Shown here piece after piece: positions 25,393 through 33,523 of a stretch of 64,000 nucleotides of DNA (positions are counted from its first letter, which is position 1; each line of letters opens with the position of its first letter). Source of the DNA: VRUE01 sp963708115 (GTDB taxonomy: Bacteria > Actinomycetota > Thermoleophilia > Solirubrobacterales > 70-9); contig CAVPRX010000002.1 in the NCBI GenBank assembly GCA_963708115.1, positions 744,001-808,000 of the forward strand, given 5' to 3'. The notes beneath the pieces are model-generated. The model saw only the letters and a list, made by a program, of their open reading frames with translations, ran no database searches and was not told where the DNA came from. The translations under genes were made by a program, and so were the position numbers.

Positions 25393-26400
25393 CTACAGCC
25401 AGCCGCGCTTGCGGAAGTACGCGACCATGCCTACCAGGATCGCGACCATCGCGCCGACGACAATCCAGAACCCGGTGATGCTCTGCTCGCCGGGCACCTG
25501 CGAGTTCATGCCCCAGATGCTGGCCAGCAGGGTCAACGGCAGGACGATGACGCTTATCGAGGTGAGCACGCGGAGGATGTCGTTGACGCGGTGGGAGATC
25601 ACCGACTCGTTGGTCTCGGCCAGCGAGTCGACCACCTCCTTGTAGTTCTCCAGCATGTCCCAGATCCGCTCGTGAGCGTCGACGATGTCGTCGAAGTAGA
25701 TCTCCAGGTCGAGGTCGGTGGCCAGGTAGCGCTGCTTGACCTTCTCCAGATCGCGCAGGACGGGTCGCTGCGGTCGGATCACCTTGCGGAAGTTGATGAT
25801 CTCCTGCTTGACGTTGGAGATGTCGCGCACGACCTCCTCCGAGCGGCCCTCGAAGATGTCGTCCTCCAGGGCGTCGAGCTTGTTGCCGATCTTGCGCAGC
25901 ATCGGGAAGCAGTAGTCGAAGCTGTCGTCGACAAGGCGGTAGAGCAGGTAGCCCGATCCGCGCGAGAAGAGCTGATCGCGCAGCTCCTCTTTGGCCCGGC
26001 AGCGCTCGAAGAGGTACTCGACCGGCTGCAACGGCTGGTTGGGGATCGTCACCAGATAGCCGGGCCCGACGAAGAGGTCGAGCTCGCCGGTGCCGAGGCG
26101 GCCTACCGCCGGGTCGAAGACCGGGAAGTGGAGGACGATGAAGAGGTAGTCGTCGTAGACGTCGATCTTCGGCCGCTGGTTGCGCGAGAGCACGTCCTCG
26201 AGGTCGAGCGCGTGGAAGTCGAAGTGGGTCTCCAGCCAGGCGCGCTCAAGCGCGCCCGGGCGCTCGATGTTGACCCAGCGCAGGCCGGCGGAGTCGATCT
26301 GCTCGACGTTGGGGGTCTGGGGCTCAGGCTGCGATGCCGTCGAGGCGAGTGCTTCGCGCCGGGCAGCCCGTCGTAGCCGTGGTTTCGGAAGGTTCGGCAT
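25393..26400 (-). CDS. corA: CorA-family magnesium/cobalt transporter
   Basis: A 335-residue CorA. The N-terminal soluble alpha/beta domain, the long helices (LRKIGNKLDALEDDIFEG), and the first membrane helix ending ASIWGMN (GMN at 297-299, the selectivity motif) are followed by a short acidic loop and a second helix with a basic end (YFRKRGWL). It forms a pentameric channel gated by Mg2+. It is the first gene of a leftward operon corA-HIT-phosphohexomutase-MBL and diverges from the SAM riboswitch locus. Confidence 0.93.
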   Translation of the reverse strand: MPNLPKPRLRRAARREALASTASQPEPQTPNVEQIDSAGLRWVNIERPGALERAWLETHFDFHALDLEDVLSRNQRPKIDVYDDYLFIVLHFPVFDPAVGRLGTGELDLFVGPGYLVTIPNQPLQPVEYLFERCRAKEELRDQLFSRGSGYLLYRLVDDSFDYCFPMLRKIGNKLDALEDDIFEGRSEEVVRDISNVKQEIINFRKVIRPQRPVLRDLEKVKQRYLATDLDLEIYFDDIVDAHERIWDMLENYKEVVDSLAETNESVISHRVNDILRVLTSISVIVLPLTLLASIWGMNSQVPGEQSITGFWIVVGAMVAILVGMVAYFRKRGWL

Positions 26401-26520
26401 CGCTCGGGCTCATCTTCTCGTCGGCAGTCACGGGCATCGTCACGTGCAGGTTAAACGGCTCTCCGATGCGGCGAGCACGATTGCTGTCATCACCAGAGGC
26501 GTTGCTATAGTCAGGAGCAC
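26401..26520. promoter_or_regulatory. Divergent region with promoter of the SAM-riboswitch transcript
   Basis: This gap between corA (leftward) and the riboswitch carries TATAGT at 26506-26511 with TTGCTG at 26481-26486. The spacing is 19 bases, longer than ideal but acceptable. A start near 26518 would place the aptamer almost at the 5' end. The leftward corA promoter must lie here too; I see no clear hexamers for it. Confidence 0.5.
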
Positions 26521-26527
26521 ATAAGCG

Positions 26528-26695
26528 CCACATCTAGAGGGGTGGAGGGACTGGCCCGCAGAAGCCCCGGCAACCACCTCGGACCATTGGTTCGAGGGGA
26601 GGTGCCAACTCCAGCAGGTTCCGGACGTTCGGGACCTGGAAGATGTGGGGAGACGTCCCGATCGGACCTCTGCCCCACAAGGCGGAGGTTTTTTT
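26528..26695 (+). promoter_or_regulatory. SAM-I (S-box) riboswitch with transcription terminator
   Basis: The aptamer core has the S-box signature: AGAGGGGTGGAGGGACTGG, the CCCCGGCAACC segment, and GGTGCCAACTCCAGCAG. P1 pairs CCACATCT (26528-26535) with AGATGTGG (26641-26648). Downstream, ACCTCTGCC (26666-26674) pairs with GGCGGAGGT (26681-26689) and runs into seven U: an intrinsic terminator. TGTGGGG (26644-26650) of P1 is exactly complementary to CCCCACA (26673-26679) in the terminator, giving the expected antiterminator. So S-adenosylmethionine should stabilise P1 and stop transcription of the downstream genes. Confidence 0.93.
26666..26695 (+). terminator. SAM-controlled terminator of the riboswitch
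   Basis: A 9-bp stem with one G-U pair, 6-base loop, and a T7 tract. The start codon of the next gene is 26 bases further on with GAGGAAG just before it. In high SAM this hairpin would end the transcript before the threonine-synthase homologue. Confidence 0.85.
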
Positions 26696-26720
26696 CTAGG
26701 CAAAGAAAGAGGAAGATCGG

Positions 26721-27960
26721 ATGTCAGTCGAGAGCTTGAAGTGCAAGGAGTGCGGGGCGACCTACGAACTGGGCGCCAACTACGCCTGTGAGAACTGCTT
26801 CGGCCCGCTGGAAGTCGCCTATGACCATTCTGGGCTCGACGCCACCGAGGTGAAGCGCCGGATCCAGGCCGGCTCGCAGGGGATCTGGCGCTACGCCGAC
26901 TTCCTGCCCTTCACCGGGCAGGCCCGCGCGATCCGCTCGAGCCGGGCCTGACGCCGCTGCTGCGCGCCGACCGCCTCGCCGAGCGGCTCGGCCTCGACGC
27001 CGAGATCTGGATCAAGAACGACGCCGCCAACCCGACCCACTCATTCAAGGACCGGGTGGTCGCGGTCGCGCGTCGCGAAGGCGCGCGAGCTGGGCTTCGA
27101 GACGGTGGCCTGCGCTTCGACCGGCAACCTGGCCAACGCGGTTGCCGCCCACGCGGCTGCCGCCGGGCTGGAGTCCTACGTCCTCGTTCCCGCCAATCTG
27201 GAGGAGCAGAAGCTGCTCGCCACCGGCGATCTACGGCACCAACCTGGTCGGCGTGCGCGGCAACTACGACGACGTCAACCGCCTCTGTACGCAACTGGCC
27301 GAAACGCGGCCGTGGGCCTTCGTCAACGTCAACCTGCGTCCTTACTACGCCGAGGGCTCGAAGACGCTCGCCTACGAGACCGCCGAGCAACTCGGCTGGG
27401 AGCTGCCCGACCGGGTGGTCTGCCCGATCGCCTCCGGCTCGCTCTTCACCAAGGTCGCCCGCGGCTTCCAGGAGTGGACCGACCTGGGCTTGATCGAAGG
27501 CGAGCAGCCGGTCTTCAACGGCGCCCAGGCACTCGGCTGCAGCCCGGTGGCGACCGCCTTCGCCGAAGGCTGGGACGTCTGCAAGCCGCAGAAGCCCGAG
27601 ACGATCGCCAAGAGCCTGGCGATCGGCGATCCCGCCGACGGCCCTTACGCGATCGAGCAGGCGCGGCGCAGCGGCGGTGCGATCGACTCGGTGACCGACG
27701 AGGAGATCCGCGCCGGCATCCGCCTGCTGGCGGAGACGACCGGGATCTTCACCGAGACCGCGGGCGGCGTCACCATCGGCGTCCTCGCCAAGCTGGCCGA
27801 GCGCGGCGACATCGGTGCCGGCGAGAGGGTTGTCGTCTATATCACCGGCGAGGGCCTGAAGACGCTGGACGCGACGCGCGATAGTTTCCACATGCACGAG
27901 ATCGATCCCGATCTGGAGAGCTTCGAGTCCGCGTTCGAGCACCAGGAGGTAACCGTCTGA
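26721..27960 (+). CDS. Threonine synthase homologue under SAM riboswitch (possible MetM-type homocysteine synthase), frameshifted
   Basis: Joined across three frames, this is a ~413-residue fold-type II PLP enzyme of the threonine synthase family. It has an N-terminal zinc knuckle (Cys8, Cys11, Cys23, Cys26), PLP lysine in THSFKDR, phosphate loop ASTGNLANA and late motif ETAGGVTIGVLAKL. Single-base shifts fall near 26925 (one missing), 27072 and 27227 (one extra each); corrections restore family sequence, so sequencing errors or recent decay are both possible. The SAM-I riboswitch upstream and the sulfur-carrier gene overlapping its stop (TGATG) fit a methionine role: a threonine-synthase relative using O-phosphohomoserine and a thiocarboxylated carrier has been reported for Streptomyces (MetM/MetO). 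An ordinary thrC remains possible. Confidence 0.75.
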
Positions 27961-28232
27961 TGTCCGTCACCGTGAAGATTCCGACCCAGCTGCGCGCCGC
28001 GACCGGGGGGGAAGCCGAGGTCGAGGTCGTCGGCTCGACCGTGGGCGAGGCCCTCGACGCCCTCTTCGAGGCGCACGGAGATCTGCGTGAGCGGATCACC
28101 CAGGACGGCGATCTGCGCCGCTTCGTCAACGTCTACGTCAGCGGCGAGGACATCCGCTTCCAGCAGGGCCTGGAGACGGCGATCAACGAGGGCGACGAGG
28201 TCACGATTTTGCCTGCCGTTGCGGGTGGCTAA
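27960..28232 (+). CDS. MoaD/ThiS-family sulfur carrier protein
   Basis: A 90-residue ubiquitin-like protein. It has the beta-grasp pattern (VTVKIPTQLRAATGG, VGEALDALFEAHGDL, FVNVYVSGEDIR, INEGDEVTILPAVAGG) and ends in the Gly-Gly needed for adenylation and thiocarboxylation by a MoeB/MoeZ-type enzyme, which is not in this window. It overlaps the threonine-synthase homologue by one base and sits in the same SAM-controlled transcript, so it most likely feeds sulfur to that enzyme. A role in molybdopterin synthesis is less likely: no moa genes are near. Confidence 0.9.
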   Translation: MSVTVKIPTQLRAATGGEAEVEVVGSTVGEALDALFEAHGDLRERITQDGDLRRFVNVYVSGEDIRFQQGLETAINEGDEVTILPAVAGG

Positions 28233-28955
28233 GCCGCCCGTAGTCATCCTCTGCGGCGGCCGCGGCACGCGGCTGCGCGAGCGGACGGAGTCGGTGCCGA
28301 AGGCGCTGGTCGAGATCGGCGGCATGCCGATCGTCTGGCACGTGATCGGGATCTACGCGGCGCAGGGGTTCGATCGCTTCCTGCTCGCCACCGGCTACCT
28401 GGGCGAGGCGGTGGAGGAGTTCGCCGCCGCTGAGCCCTGGCCTGAGGGGGTCTCGATCGAGTGCGTCGACACCGGGAGGACACGCCGACGGGCGGGCGAC
28501 TGGCGCGGCTTGCCGATCGACTGCAGGGCGGGACCTTCTGCGCAACCTACGCCGACGGCGTCGCCGACGTCGATCTCGGTGCGCTGCTGTCGTCCCACGC
28601 CGGGCATGGCGACCTGGCGACGATGACCGTGGTGCGGCCACACCTGCAATGGGGGGTCGCCGAGCTGGGAGAGGGGGACCGGGTCGAGGGCTTCGCCGAG
28701 AAGCCGCGCAGCGAGCACTGGATCAACGGCGGCTTCTTCTGCTTTGAGCCGGGTGCGCTCAGCTACCTGGAAGAGGAGAGCGTGTTGGAGCGTGAGCCGC
28801 TGGCGCGACTGGCAGCAGATGGACAGCTTCACGCCCACCGTCACGAGGGCTTTTGGGACTGCATGGACACCTACAAGGACGCGGTCGTGCTCAACGACCT
28901 CTGGGCCGCCGGCGAAGCGCCCTGGAGGGCGCTGACCGAGGTGGGTGCGCGGTGA
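28225..28955 (+). CDS. Sugar nucleotidyltransferase, glucose-1-phosphate cytidylyltransferase-like, frameshifted
   Basis: The GTG start at 28225 overlaps the carrier gene by 8 bases. The first frame has the nucleotide-binding signature VVILCGGRGTRLRERT and VPKALVEIGGMPIVWHV. After a shift at the GGG run 28474-28476 (one G missing) the second frame continues VDTGEDTPTGGRL, EKPRSEHWINGGFFCFEPG and FWDCMDTYKD...LNDLWAAGEAPW. That ending is typical of RfbF-type CDP-glucose pyrophosphorylases. Joined length is about 243 residues, normal for the family. It likely supplies an activated sugar to the dehydratase-like gene that follows with a GTGA overlap. Confidence 0.8.
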
Positions 28956-29932
28956 CTCGTGCGCTGGTCAGCGGTGCGCACGGCTTCGTCGGCTCCCACC
29001 TCGCTCGGGCGCTGCTGGAGCGCGACTACGACGTCCGCGTGCTGGACCGTCCCGCACCGCGGCTCGCCGACGTCGGCGGCGAGCGTCGCTCCGGCCTGGA
29101 CCTGCTCGGGATCCGCGAGGAGGTCGAGCTGGTCGAGGCCGACCTGCGCGACGCTGAGGCCGTCGCGGCTGCGGTAGAGGGCTCGGACTCCGTCTTCCAT
29201 CTCGCCGCCCAGACGATCGTCGGTGTCGCCCGTGACTCGCCGCTGGAGACGTTTGAGGTCAACGTGCAGGGCGCCTGGAACGTGTTCGAGGCGTGCCGGG
29301 TTCACGCGGTCGCGCGAGTCGTCTTTGCTTCCTCCGACAAGGCCTATGGGGCCAGTCCCGAGCTCCCCTATCGCGAGGACTTCCCGCTGTGTGCCGCGTA
29401 TCCCTACGACGCCAGCAAGGCGGCGGCCGACACGATCGCGCGTAGCTACGCGACCGCCTACGGCTTGCCGCTGGCGGTGACGCGCTTCGCGAACGTCTAC
29501 GGCGGCGGCGACCTCAACTTCTCGCGCCTGATTCCCGAGACTGTGATCGCGTTGCTCGATGGCCGGGCGCCGGTGATCCGCTCCGACGGCAGCCCCGAGC
29601 GTGACTTCCTCCACGTCGACGACGCCGTCTCCGCCTACCTGGCGATCGCCGGCGCGCTTGACGACGGAGCGGTGGGGGAGGCCTTCAACGCCGGCGGCGA
29701 GCGGCCCCACTCGGTTCGTGAGGTGGTCGGGCTGATCGCCGCGGCGGCGGGGGCTGGGGTCGAGCCCGACTTCCAGGGACAGGGCAACCCCGATGGTGAG
29801 ATCGATCGCCAGTTCGTCGACTCGGCCAAGCTGCGCGAGCTGACCGGCTGGCATCCCCGGGTCGCGCTCGAGGACGGCTTGAAAGCCACGCTTGACTGGT
29901 ACCGCAAGCACCCGGAAGCGAGGCCGGCCTGA
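28952..29932 (+). CDS. NAD-dependent epimerase/dehydratase (extended SDR, nucleotide-sugar)
   Basis: A 326-residue extended SDR. The GTG start at 28952 overlaps the preceding stop as GTGA. Motifs: SGAHGFVGSHLARALL (NAD binding), VFHLAAQTIV, FASSDKAYG, and the catalytic YDASKAAAD; FANVYGGGD and ERDFLHVDDAVSAYL are typical of CDP-glucose or GDP-mannose 4,6-dehydratase-like enzymes. With the upstream nucleotidyltransferase it forms a likely two-step route to a 4-keto-6-deoxy sugar nucleotide. The exact sugar cannot be read from the sequence. The stop overlaps the next start (TGATG). Confidence 0.85.
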   Translation: MTRALVSGAHGFVGSHLARALLERDYDVRVLDRPAPRLADVGGERRSGLDLLGIREEVELVEADLRDAEAVAAAVEGSDSVFHLAAQTIVGVARDSPLETFEVNVQGAWNVFEACRVHAVARVVFASSDKAYGASPELPYREDFPLCAAYPYDASKAAADTIARSYATAYGLPLAVTRFANVYGGGDLNFSRLIPETVIALLDGRAPVIRSDGSPERDFLHVDDAVSAYLAIAGALDDGAVGEAFNAGGERPHSVREVVGLIAAAAGAGVEPDFQGQGNPDGEIDRQFVDSAKLRELTGWHPRVALEDGLKATLDWYRKHPEARPA

Positions 29933-30732
29933 TGTGCGGGCGCTTCACGGTCACGGCCAAAGACACGAAGACGATCGCCGACCGCTTCCAGGTCGAGCTG
30001 GAACGCTCGCTGGAGCGGAACTCTTCCGGCGAGGCGCCGCCGCCGGCTAAGGAGCGGGTGAAGAAAGCCGAATCTGGGCTCGGCCGCTTCAATGTCGCGC
30101 CGACGCAGGAGATACTGACGGTGCGCTCCTCGCCCGATCCCGACGAGGCCGCCCAGGGCGAGCGCGAGGCCCGGCTGATGCGCTGGGGACTGGTGCCGCG
30201 CTGGGCAAAGGACCTCAAAGTCGGCTACCGGATGATCAACGCCAAAGCCGAGAACCTCGACTCGAGCCGTGCCTACGCGCCCCTCGTCGGCAAGTTCCGC
30301 CACCGTTGCCTGATCGTCGCCGACGGCTTTTACGAGTGGATGAAGGCGGAGGATCCCAAGCAGCCGCGCCAGCCCTGGCGCTTCACCGTCGACGGCGGCG
30401 AGCCCTTCGCCTTCGCCGGGATCTGCACCCGCAAGGAGTGGGAGGACGAGGAGGACCGCGGCTTCGAGGACGGCTGGCTCTATAGCTGCACGATCGTCAC
30501 CACGACTCCCAACGAGGTCGTCGCCCCGGTCCACGACAGGATGCCGGCGATCCTGCCCAGCGCCGAGGCGGAGGCCGCCTGGTTGCGTCCGGACCTGAGC
30601 GCCGCGGACGCGATCGCGATGTGCGGGCCGCTGCCGGCCACGCGGATGGACAGCGCCCCCGCCAACCCGAAGCTGAACAAGGTCGGCAAAGGGATCGAGG
30701 GCCCCGAGTTGTTGGTCGCCCCTACTGGTTGA
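29932..30732 (+). CDS. SRAP-family protein (YedK/HMCES-like abasic-site shield)
   Basis: A 266-residue SOS-response-associated peptidase family protein. Cys2 directly after the initiator Met, Asn54 in RFNVAPTQ, Glu135 in ADGFYEW and His201 in PVHDRMPAIL are the full set of SRAP active-site residues. Members crosslink through Cys2 to abasic sites in single-stranded DNA and protect them. A short insert (31-50) lies before the Asn motif. It is translationally coupled to the sugar gene and converges with the next gene, overlapping it by 11 bases. Confidence 0.93.
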   Translation: MCGRFTVTAKDTKTIADRFQVELERSLERNSSGEAPPPAKERVKKAESGLGRFNVAPTQEILTVRSSPDPDEAAQGEREARLMRWGLVPRWAKDLKVGYRMINAKAENLDSSRAYAPLVGKFRHRCLIVADGFYEWMKAEDPKQPRQPWRFTVDGGEPFAFAGICTRKEWEDEEDRGFEDGWLYSCTIVTTTPNEVVAPVHDRMPAILPSAEAEAAWLRPDLSAADAIAMCGPLPATRMDSAPANPKLNKVGKGIEGPELLVAPTG

Positions 30733-31453
30733 GCTCGCCCGCGGTGCGAACGGCCGCCTTGCCGGCGTCGGTCTCGACCGTGCAGGAGACGTGCGCATCG
30801 AGCTTGCCGGCGGTGCGCCAAAAGGAGGCGAGGGCGAGGTCGAGCGGTTTCTGCAGGCGGCCTTCGGGCAGGCCCCACTGCCATTCCTGCGAGTAGGTGC
30901 GGTGCGGCAGCCAGCTGACGACGACGCCCGGTAGTTCGGTGAAGGCTTCGAAGGCGTCGCCGAGTTCCAGCGAGGCGTATTCGGCCCCTTGGATCGGCAG
31001 CCTGACACCGACGCTCTCGGGAACGTCCTGCTTGGTCAGGTTGTATTCGCCGCTCGAGCGGGGGAAGGCGCCGCGACTGTTGACGGTGCGCCCGAGTTCG
31101 GCGCCGCCGCCGGTCATCCGGCAGCGCACCCGGGCCTGCCCGACGGCGGAGCCGGAATCGATGCGCAGGACCGAGGTGACGCGGAAGATCCGTTCGCCTT
31201 CGATGTTGTCTTCGCTGGCCCGCAGGCCGCCGTCCTGGAGGCGCATCGAGCCGCCACCGGGGATCGTCGCCGGCGGGGAGTCCGGCAGCTGCGCATGCGC
31301 CGCCCACTCGATCTCCACCGAGCTGCCGCCGGCCTCGTCGGTCGCCAGCAACGCCGCCGCGACGGTCGCGATCAACCCGATCGCCACCACCACCAGCGCC
31401 CCCCGCGGCGGGCGGTTGTCCTTGTTTGGCTCCACGACGGCAGTATTAGACAT
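30722..31453 (-). CDS. Membrane-anchored or secreted protein, unknown function
   Basis: From the ATG at 31453 the product is 243 residues. Residues ~19-36 (ALVVVAIGLIATVAAALLA) form one hydrophobic segment, probably a signal anchor. The remaining ~200 residues face outside and look beta-rich (RIFRVTSVLRIDSG, QARVRCRMTGGGAELG), with two cysteines (VRCRM and VSCTV). No family was recognised. Longer in-frame starts upstream run through the tRNA gene and are rejected. Confidence 0.65.
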   Translation of the reverse strand: MSNTAVVEPNKDNRPPRGALVVVAIGLIATVAAALLATDEAGGSSVEIEWAAHAQLPDSPPATIPGGGSMRLQDGGLRASEDNIEGERIFRVTSVLRIDSGSAVGQARVRCRMTGGGAELGRTVNSRGAFPRSSGEYNLTKQDVPESVGVRLPIQGAEYASLELGDAFEAFTELPGVVVSWLPHRTYSQEWQWGLPEGRLQKPLDLALASFWRTAGKLDAHVSCTVETDAGKAAVRTAGELNQ

Positions 31454-31490
31454 CACCCCAAAGATGTCCTGCGGCGGGGAGGTAGCAGCA

Positions 31491-31564
<74 letters not shown>

Positions 31565-31606
31565 TTGACTTTGGAGCTTAGTTCCTCGCCGACATAAGGG
31601 TGGACC

Positions 31607-31620
31607 CGAACATATGTTCG
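31607..31620. promoter_or_regulatory. LexA (SOS) box
   Basis: CGAACATATGTTCG is a perfect 14-bp palindrome matching the actinobacterial/Gram-positive LexA consensus (CGAAC-N4-GTTCG). It lies 26 bases upstream of the nuclease pseudogene start and probably covers its promoter. The tRNA gene on the other side points away. Confidence 0.75.
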
Positions 31621-31646
31621 TCCGAATGAATACATAAGGTTTCCTT

Positions 31647-31924
31647 ATGGCGAGGGCAGGAAGCGGCAATACGGGAGAGGCGATGGTGCTGGCTGCACTG
31701 GTGCATCGGGGATTTCAGGTTCTAACTCCTTTCGGTGAGGGTCAGACCTACGACTTGGTTGTTCATCTTGAAAAGCGCGAATTCCTCAGGGTCCAGTGCA
31801 AGACCGCGTGGCCGCGCCAGGGATGCATCGTCTTCAATCAATCGACCGATGGACGGCCGATTCGCTTCGTGCGATCGTGTTGCCTGAGGTGCCTCGCGAT
31901 GAACCAGCACTTAGCGTCGCGTAG
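31647..31924 (+). pseudogene. Decayed PD-(D/E)XK endonuclease gene (group I intron-associated type) with internal deletion
   Basis: The first ~64 codons read like the N-terminal half of the group I intron-associated PD-(D/E)XK family: GNTGEAMVLAALVHRGFQV, PFGEGQTYDLVV, and the catalytic-lysine strand FLRVQCKTAWP. At about 31836-31845, in the short repeat CAATCAATC, the frame changes. A second frame then gives the family-like C-terminus IDRWTADSLRAIVLPEVPRD and stops at 31922-31924. So roughly 50-70 middle codons and the frame are lost. Homologues are usually free-standing small nucleases of unclear role. The start region CATAAGGTTTCCTTATG (31633-31649) is a perfect palindrome that would hide the ribosome-binding site AAGG and the ATG in a hairpin. 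GC is lower than in neighbours. Confidence 0.7.
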
Positions 31925-31935
31925 GCTCGCGAGCC

Positions 31936-32901
31936 ATGGACCTCTTGGTTGCCTTTCTCGGCACGGGCGGCGCCGTGCCTTCGGCGCGGCGCAACACCGC
32001 GAGCGTGCATGTCGCACGCGGCGGTGAACGGCTGCTGTTCGACTGTGGCGAGGGGACGCAGCGGCAGATGCAGCGCTCGCTGGGCCTGGTCCAGGTCGAC
32101 GCGATCTACTTCACCCATTTCCACGCCGACCACTTCCTCGGCCTGCCGGGTCTGTTGAAAACGTATGACCTGACCGAGCGCGAGCGGCCGCTGACGATCT
32201 ATGGACCGCGCGGCCTGCGCGACCTGATCCAGAGCCTCGGCCGCGTGATCGGCAGGGTCGGCTACAAGCTCGACCTGGTCGAACTGGAGGCCGGCGATGC
32301 GATCCCCTGCGATGGGGGCGAGGTCCGCTCCTTTCCGGTCGAGCACAGCGTGCGCGCCTTCGGCTACGCCCTGGTCGAGGCCGACCGTCCCGGCCGTTTC
32401 GATCTCGAGGCGGCGAAACGGCTTGGGGTCAAGGAAGGCCCCGATTTCGCCGCCCTGCAGCGGGGCGAGAGCGTCAACGGCTCCTCGGGAACGGTCCAGC
32501 CGGGCGAGATCGTGGGCGAGCCCCGCCCGGGCCGCACGATCGTGATTACCGGTGACACCGCGCCCTGTCGCGCAACGGTCGAAGCTGCACAAGGAGCGGA
32601 TCTCCTCATCCACGACGCCAGCTTCGCCGAGGAGGAGGCCCAGCGCGCCGCCGACACCGGCCACTCGACCGTGGGTCAGGCGGCAGCAGTGGCCCGCGAG
32701 GCCGAAGTCAAGCTCCTAGCCCTGGTCCACATCTCCTCCCGCTACCACGTGGGCAAGGTCCTGGAGGAGGCAAAAGAGGTCTTCGAGCCAGTCGTCGCCC
32801 CGAAAGACTTCGATGTCATCGATCTGCCCTTTCCGGAGCGCGGTGCGCCCGAGCTGATTCAAAACGGAGCCCGAGAACAGAGCGAGCCGGCTCGTCCCTA
32901 G
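31936..32901 (+). CDS. rnz: Ribonuclease Z (tRNA 3' endonuclease)
   Basis: A 321-residue tRNase Z. GTGGAVPSARRNTAS, FDCGEGTQRQM, and the zinc motif THFHADHFLGLPGLL (His61, His63, Asp65, His66) are diagnostic; further ligands are His in PVEHSVRAFGY, Asp in ITGDTAPC and His in LVHISSRY. It cuts tRNA precursors after the discriminator base, which fits a genome whose neighbouring tRNA lacks an encoded CCA. TAGGCT stands eight bases before the ATG, so the mRNA may be leaderless. Confidence 0.96.
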   Translation: MDLLVAFLGTGGAVPSARRNTASVHVARGGERLLFDCGEGTQRQMQRSLGLVQVDAIYFTHFHADHFLGLPGLLKTYDLTERERPLTIYGPRGLRDLIQSLGRVIGRVGYKLDLVELEAGDAIPCDGGEVRSFPVEHSVRAFGYALVEADRPGRFDLEAAKRLGVKEGPDFAALQRGESVNGSSGTVQPGEIVGEPRPGRTIVITGDTAPCRATVEAAQGADLLIHDASFAEEEAQRAADTGHSTVGQAAAVAREAEVKLLALVHISSRYHVGKVLEEAKEVFEPVVAPKDFDVIDLPFPERGAPELIQNGAREQSEPARP

Positions 32902-32908
32902 CCGCTGC

Positions 32909-32956
32909 TACGCTAGCGCCGTCCTTTAATCGGGTCCCGTGAGGCCAGTAAGGAGC
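32909..32956 (+). promoter_or_regulatory. pyr operon promoter and likely PyrR-binding RNA hairpin
   Basis: TACGCT (32909-32914) is a possible -10 element. The leader then has GGTCCCGTGAGGCC at 32933-32946, matching the PyrR RNA motif (loop with CNGUGAGG closed by a GC stem), directly followed by the Shine-Dalgarno AAGGAG at 32950-32955, seven bases before the GTG at 32963. No terminator is seen. The arrangement resembles mycobacterial pyrR, where PyrR bound to the leader blocks translation when UMP is high. Confidence 0.65.
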
Positions 32957-32962
32957 GAGTTT

Positions 32963-33523
32963 GTGAGCGAGAAGGTCGTGCTACAGCACGACGATTTGAG
33001 GCGAACGCTGCGGCGGATCGCCCACGAGATAGCCGAGGCCAACCCTGAGCCCGAGCGTCTCGCGATCGTCGGCATCCACACCCGCGGCGCGGTGATCGCC
33101 CGCCGCCTCCACGCCTTGGTCGGCGAGCTGACCGAGGCCGAGACGCCGATCGGCGATCTCGACATCTCCTTCTACCGCGACGACGTCGGCGCCCAGTCGC
33201 CGGCGACGCAACCGGTCGTGCACTCCTCTCACATCGACTTCGACCTCACCGGCCGCACGGTCGTCCTCGTCGACGACGTACTTTTCACCGGCCGCACCGT
33301 GCGCGCCGCGGTCGACGCCCTCTTCGACTACGGCCGGCCACAGCGGGTGCAGCTGGCGGTGCTCTGCGACCGCGGTCACCGTGAGCTGCCGATCCGCCCC
33401 GACTACGTCGGCAAGAACCTGCCGACCGCGCGCAGCGAGCGGGTCAACGTGCGGCTCGAGGAGACCGACGAGGTCGACGAGGTGACGATCTCCGCGCCGC
33501 AAGCGGCGGAGGCGGTCCTATGA
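32963..33523 (+). CDS. pyrR: PyrR: pyrimidine operon RNA-binding regulator / uracil phosphoribosyltransferase
   Basis: The GTG at 32963 is chosen over the in-frame GTG at 32939 because AAGGAG precedes it at proper distance and the product (186 residues) matches the family. The PRPP loop VVLVDDVLFTGRTVRAA and DISFYRDDVG are diagnostic. PyrR senses UMP and binds pyr leader RNA; many members also convert uracil to UMP. It heads an operon in which each gene overlaps the next by 4-8 bases. Confidence 0.95.
   Translation: MSEKVVLQHDDLRRTLRRIAHEIAEANPEPERLAIVGIHTRGAVIARRLHALVGELTEAETPIGDLDISFYRDDVGAQSPATQPVVHSSHIDFDLTGRTVVLVDDVLFTGRTVRAAVDALFDYGRPQRVQLAVLCDRGHRELPIRPDYVGKNLPTARSERVNVRLEETDEVDEVTISAPQAAEAVL

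Noticed and set aside
27960..28232. Molybdopterin synthase small subunit (MoaD) as the main function
   Set aside because: No moaA, moaC, moaE or related genes nearby, while the SAM riboswitch and overlap with a threonine-synthase homologue point to sulfur delivery for methionine.
32939..32962. GTG 32939 as the pyrR start
   Set aside because: It lies within the likely PyrR RNA hairpin, lacks a ribosome-binding site, and would add eight residues not typical of PyrR; GTG 32963 has AAGGAG at the right distance.
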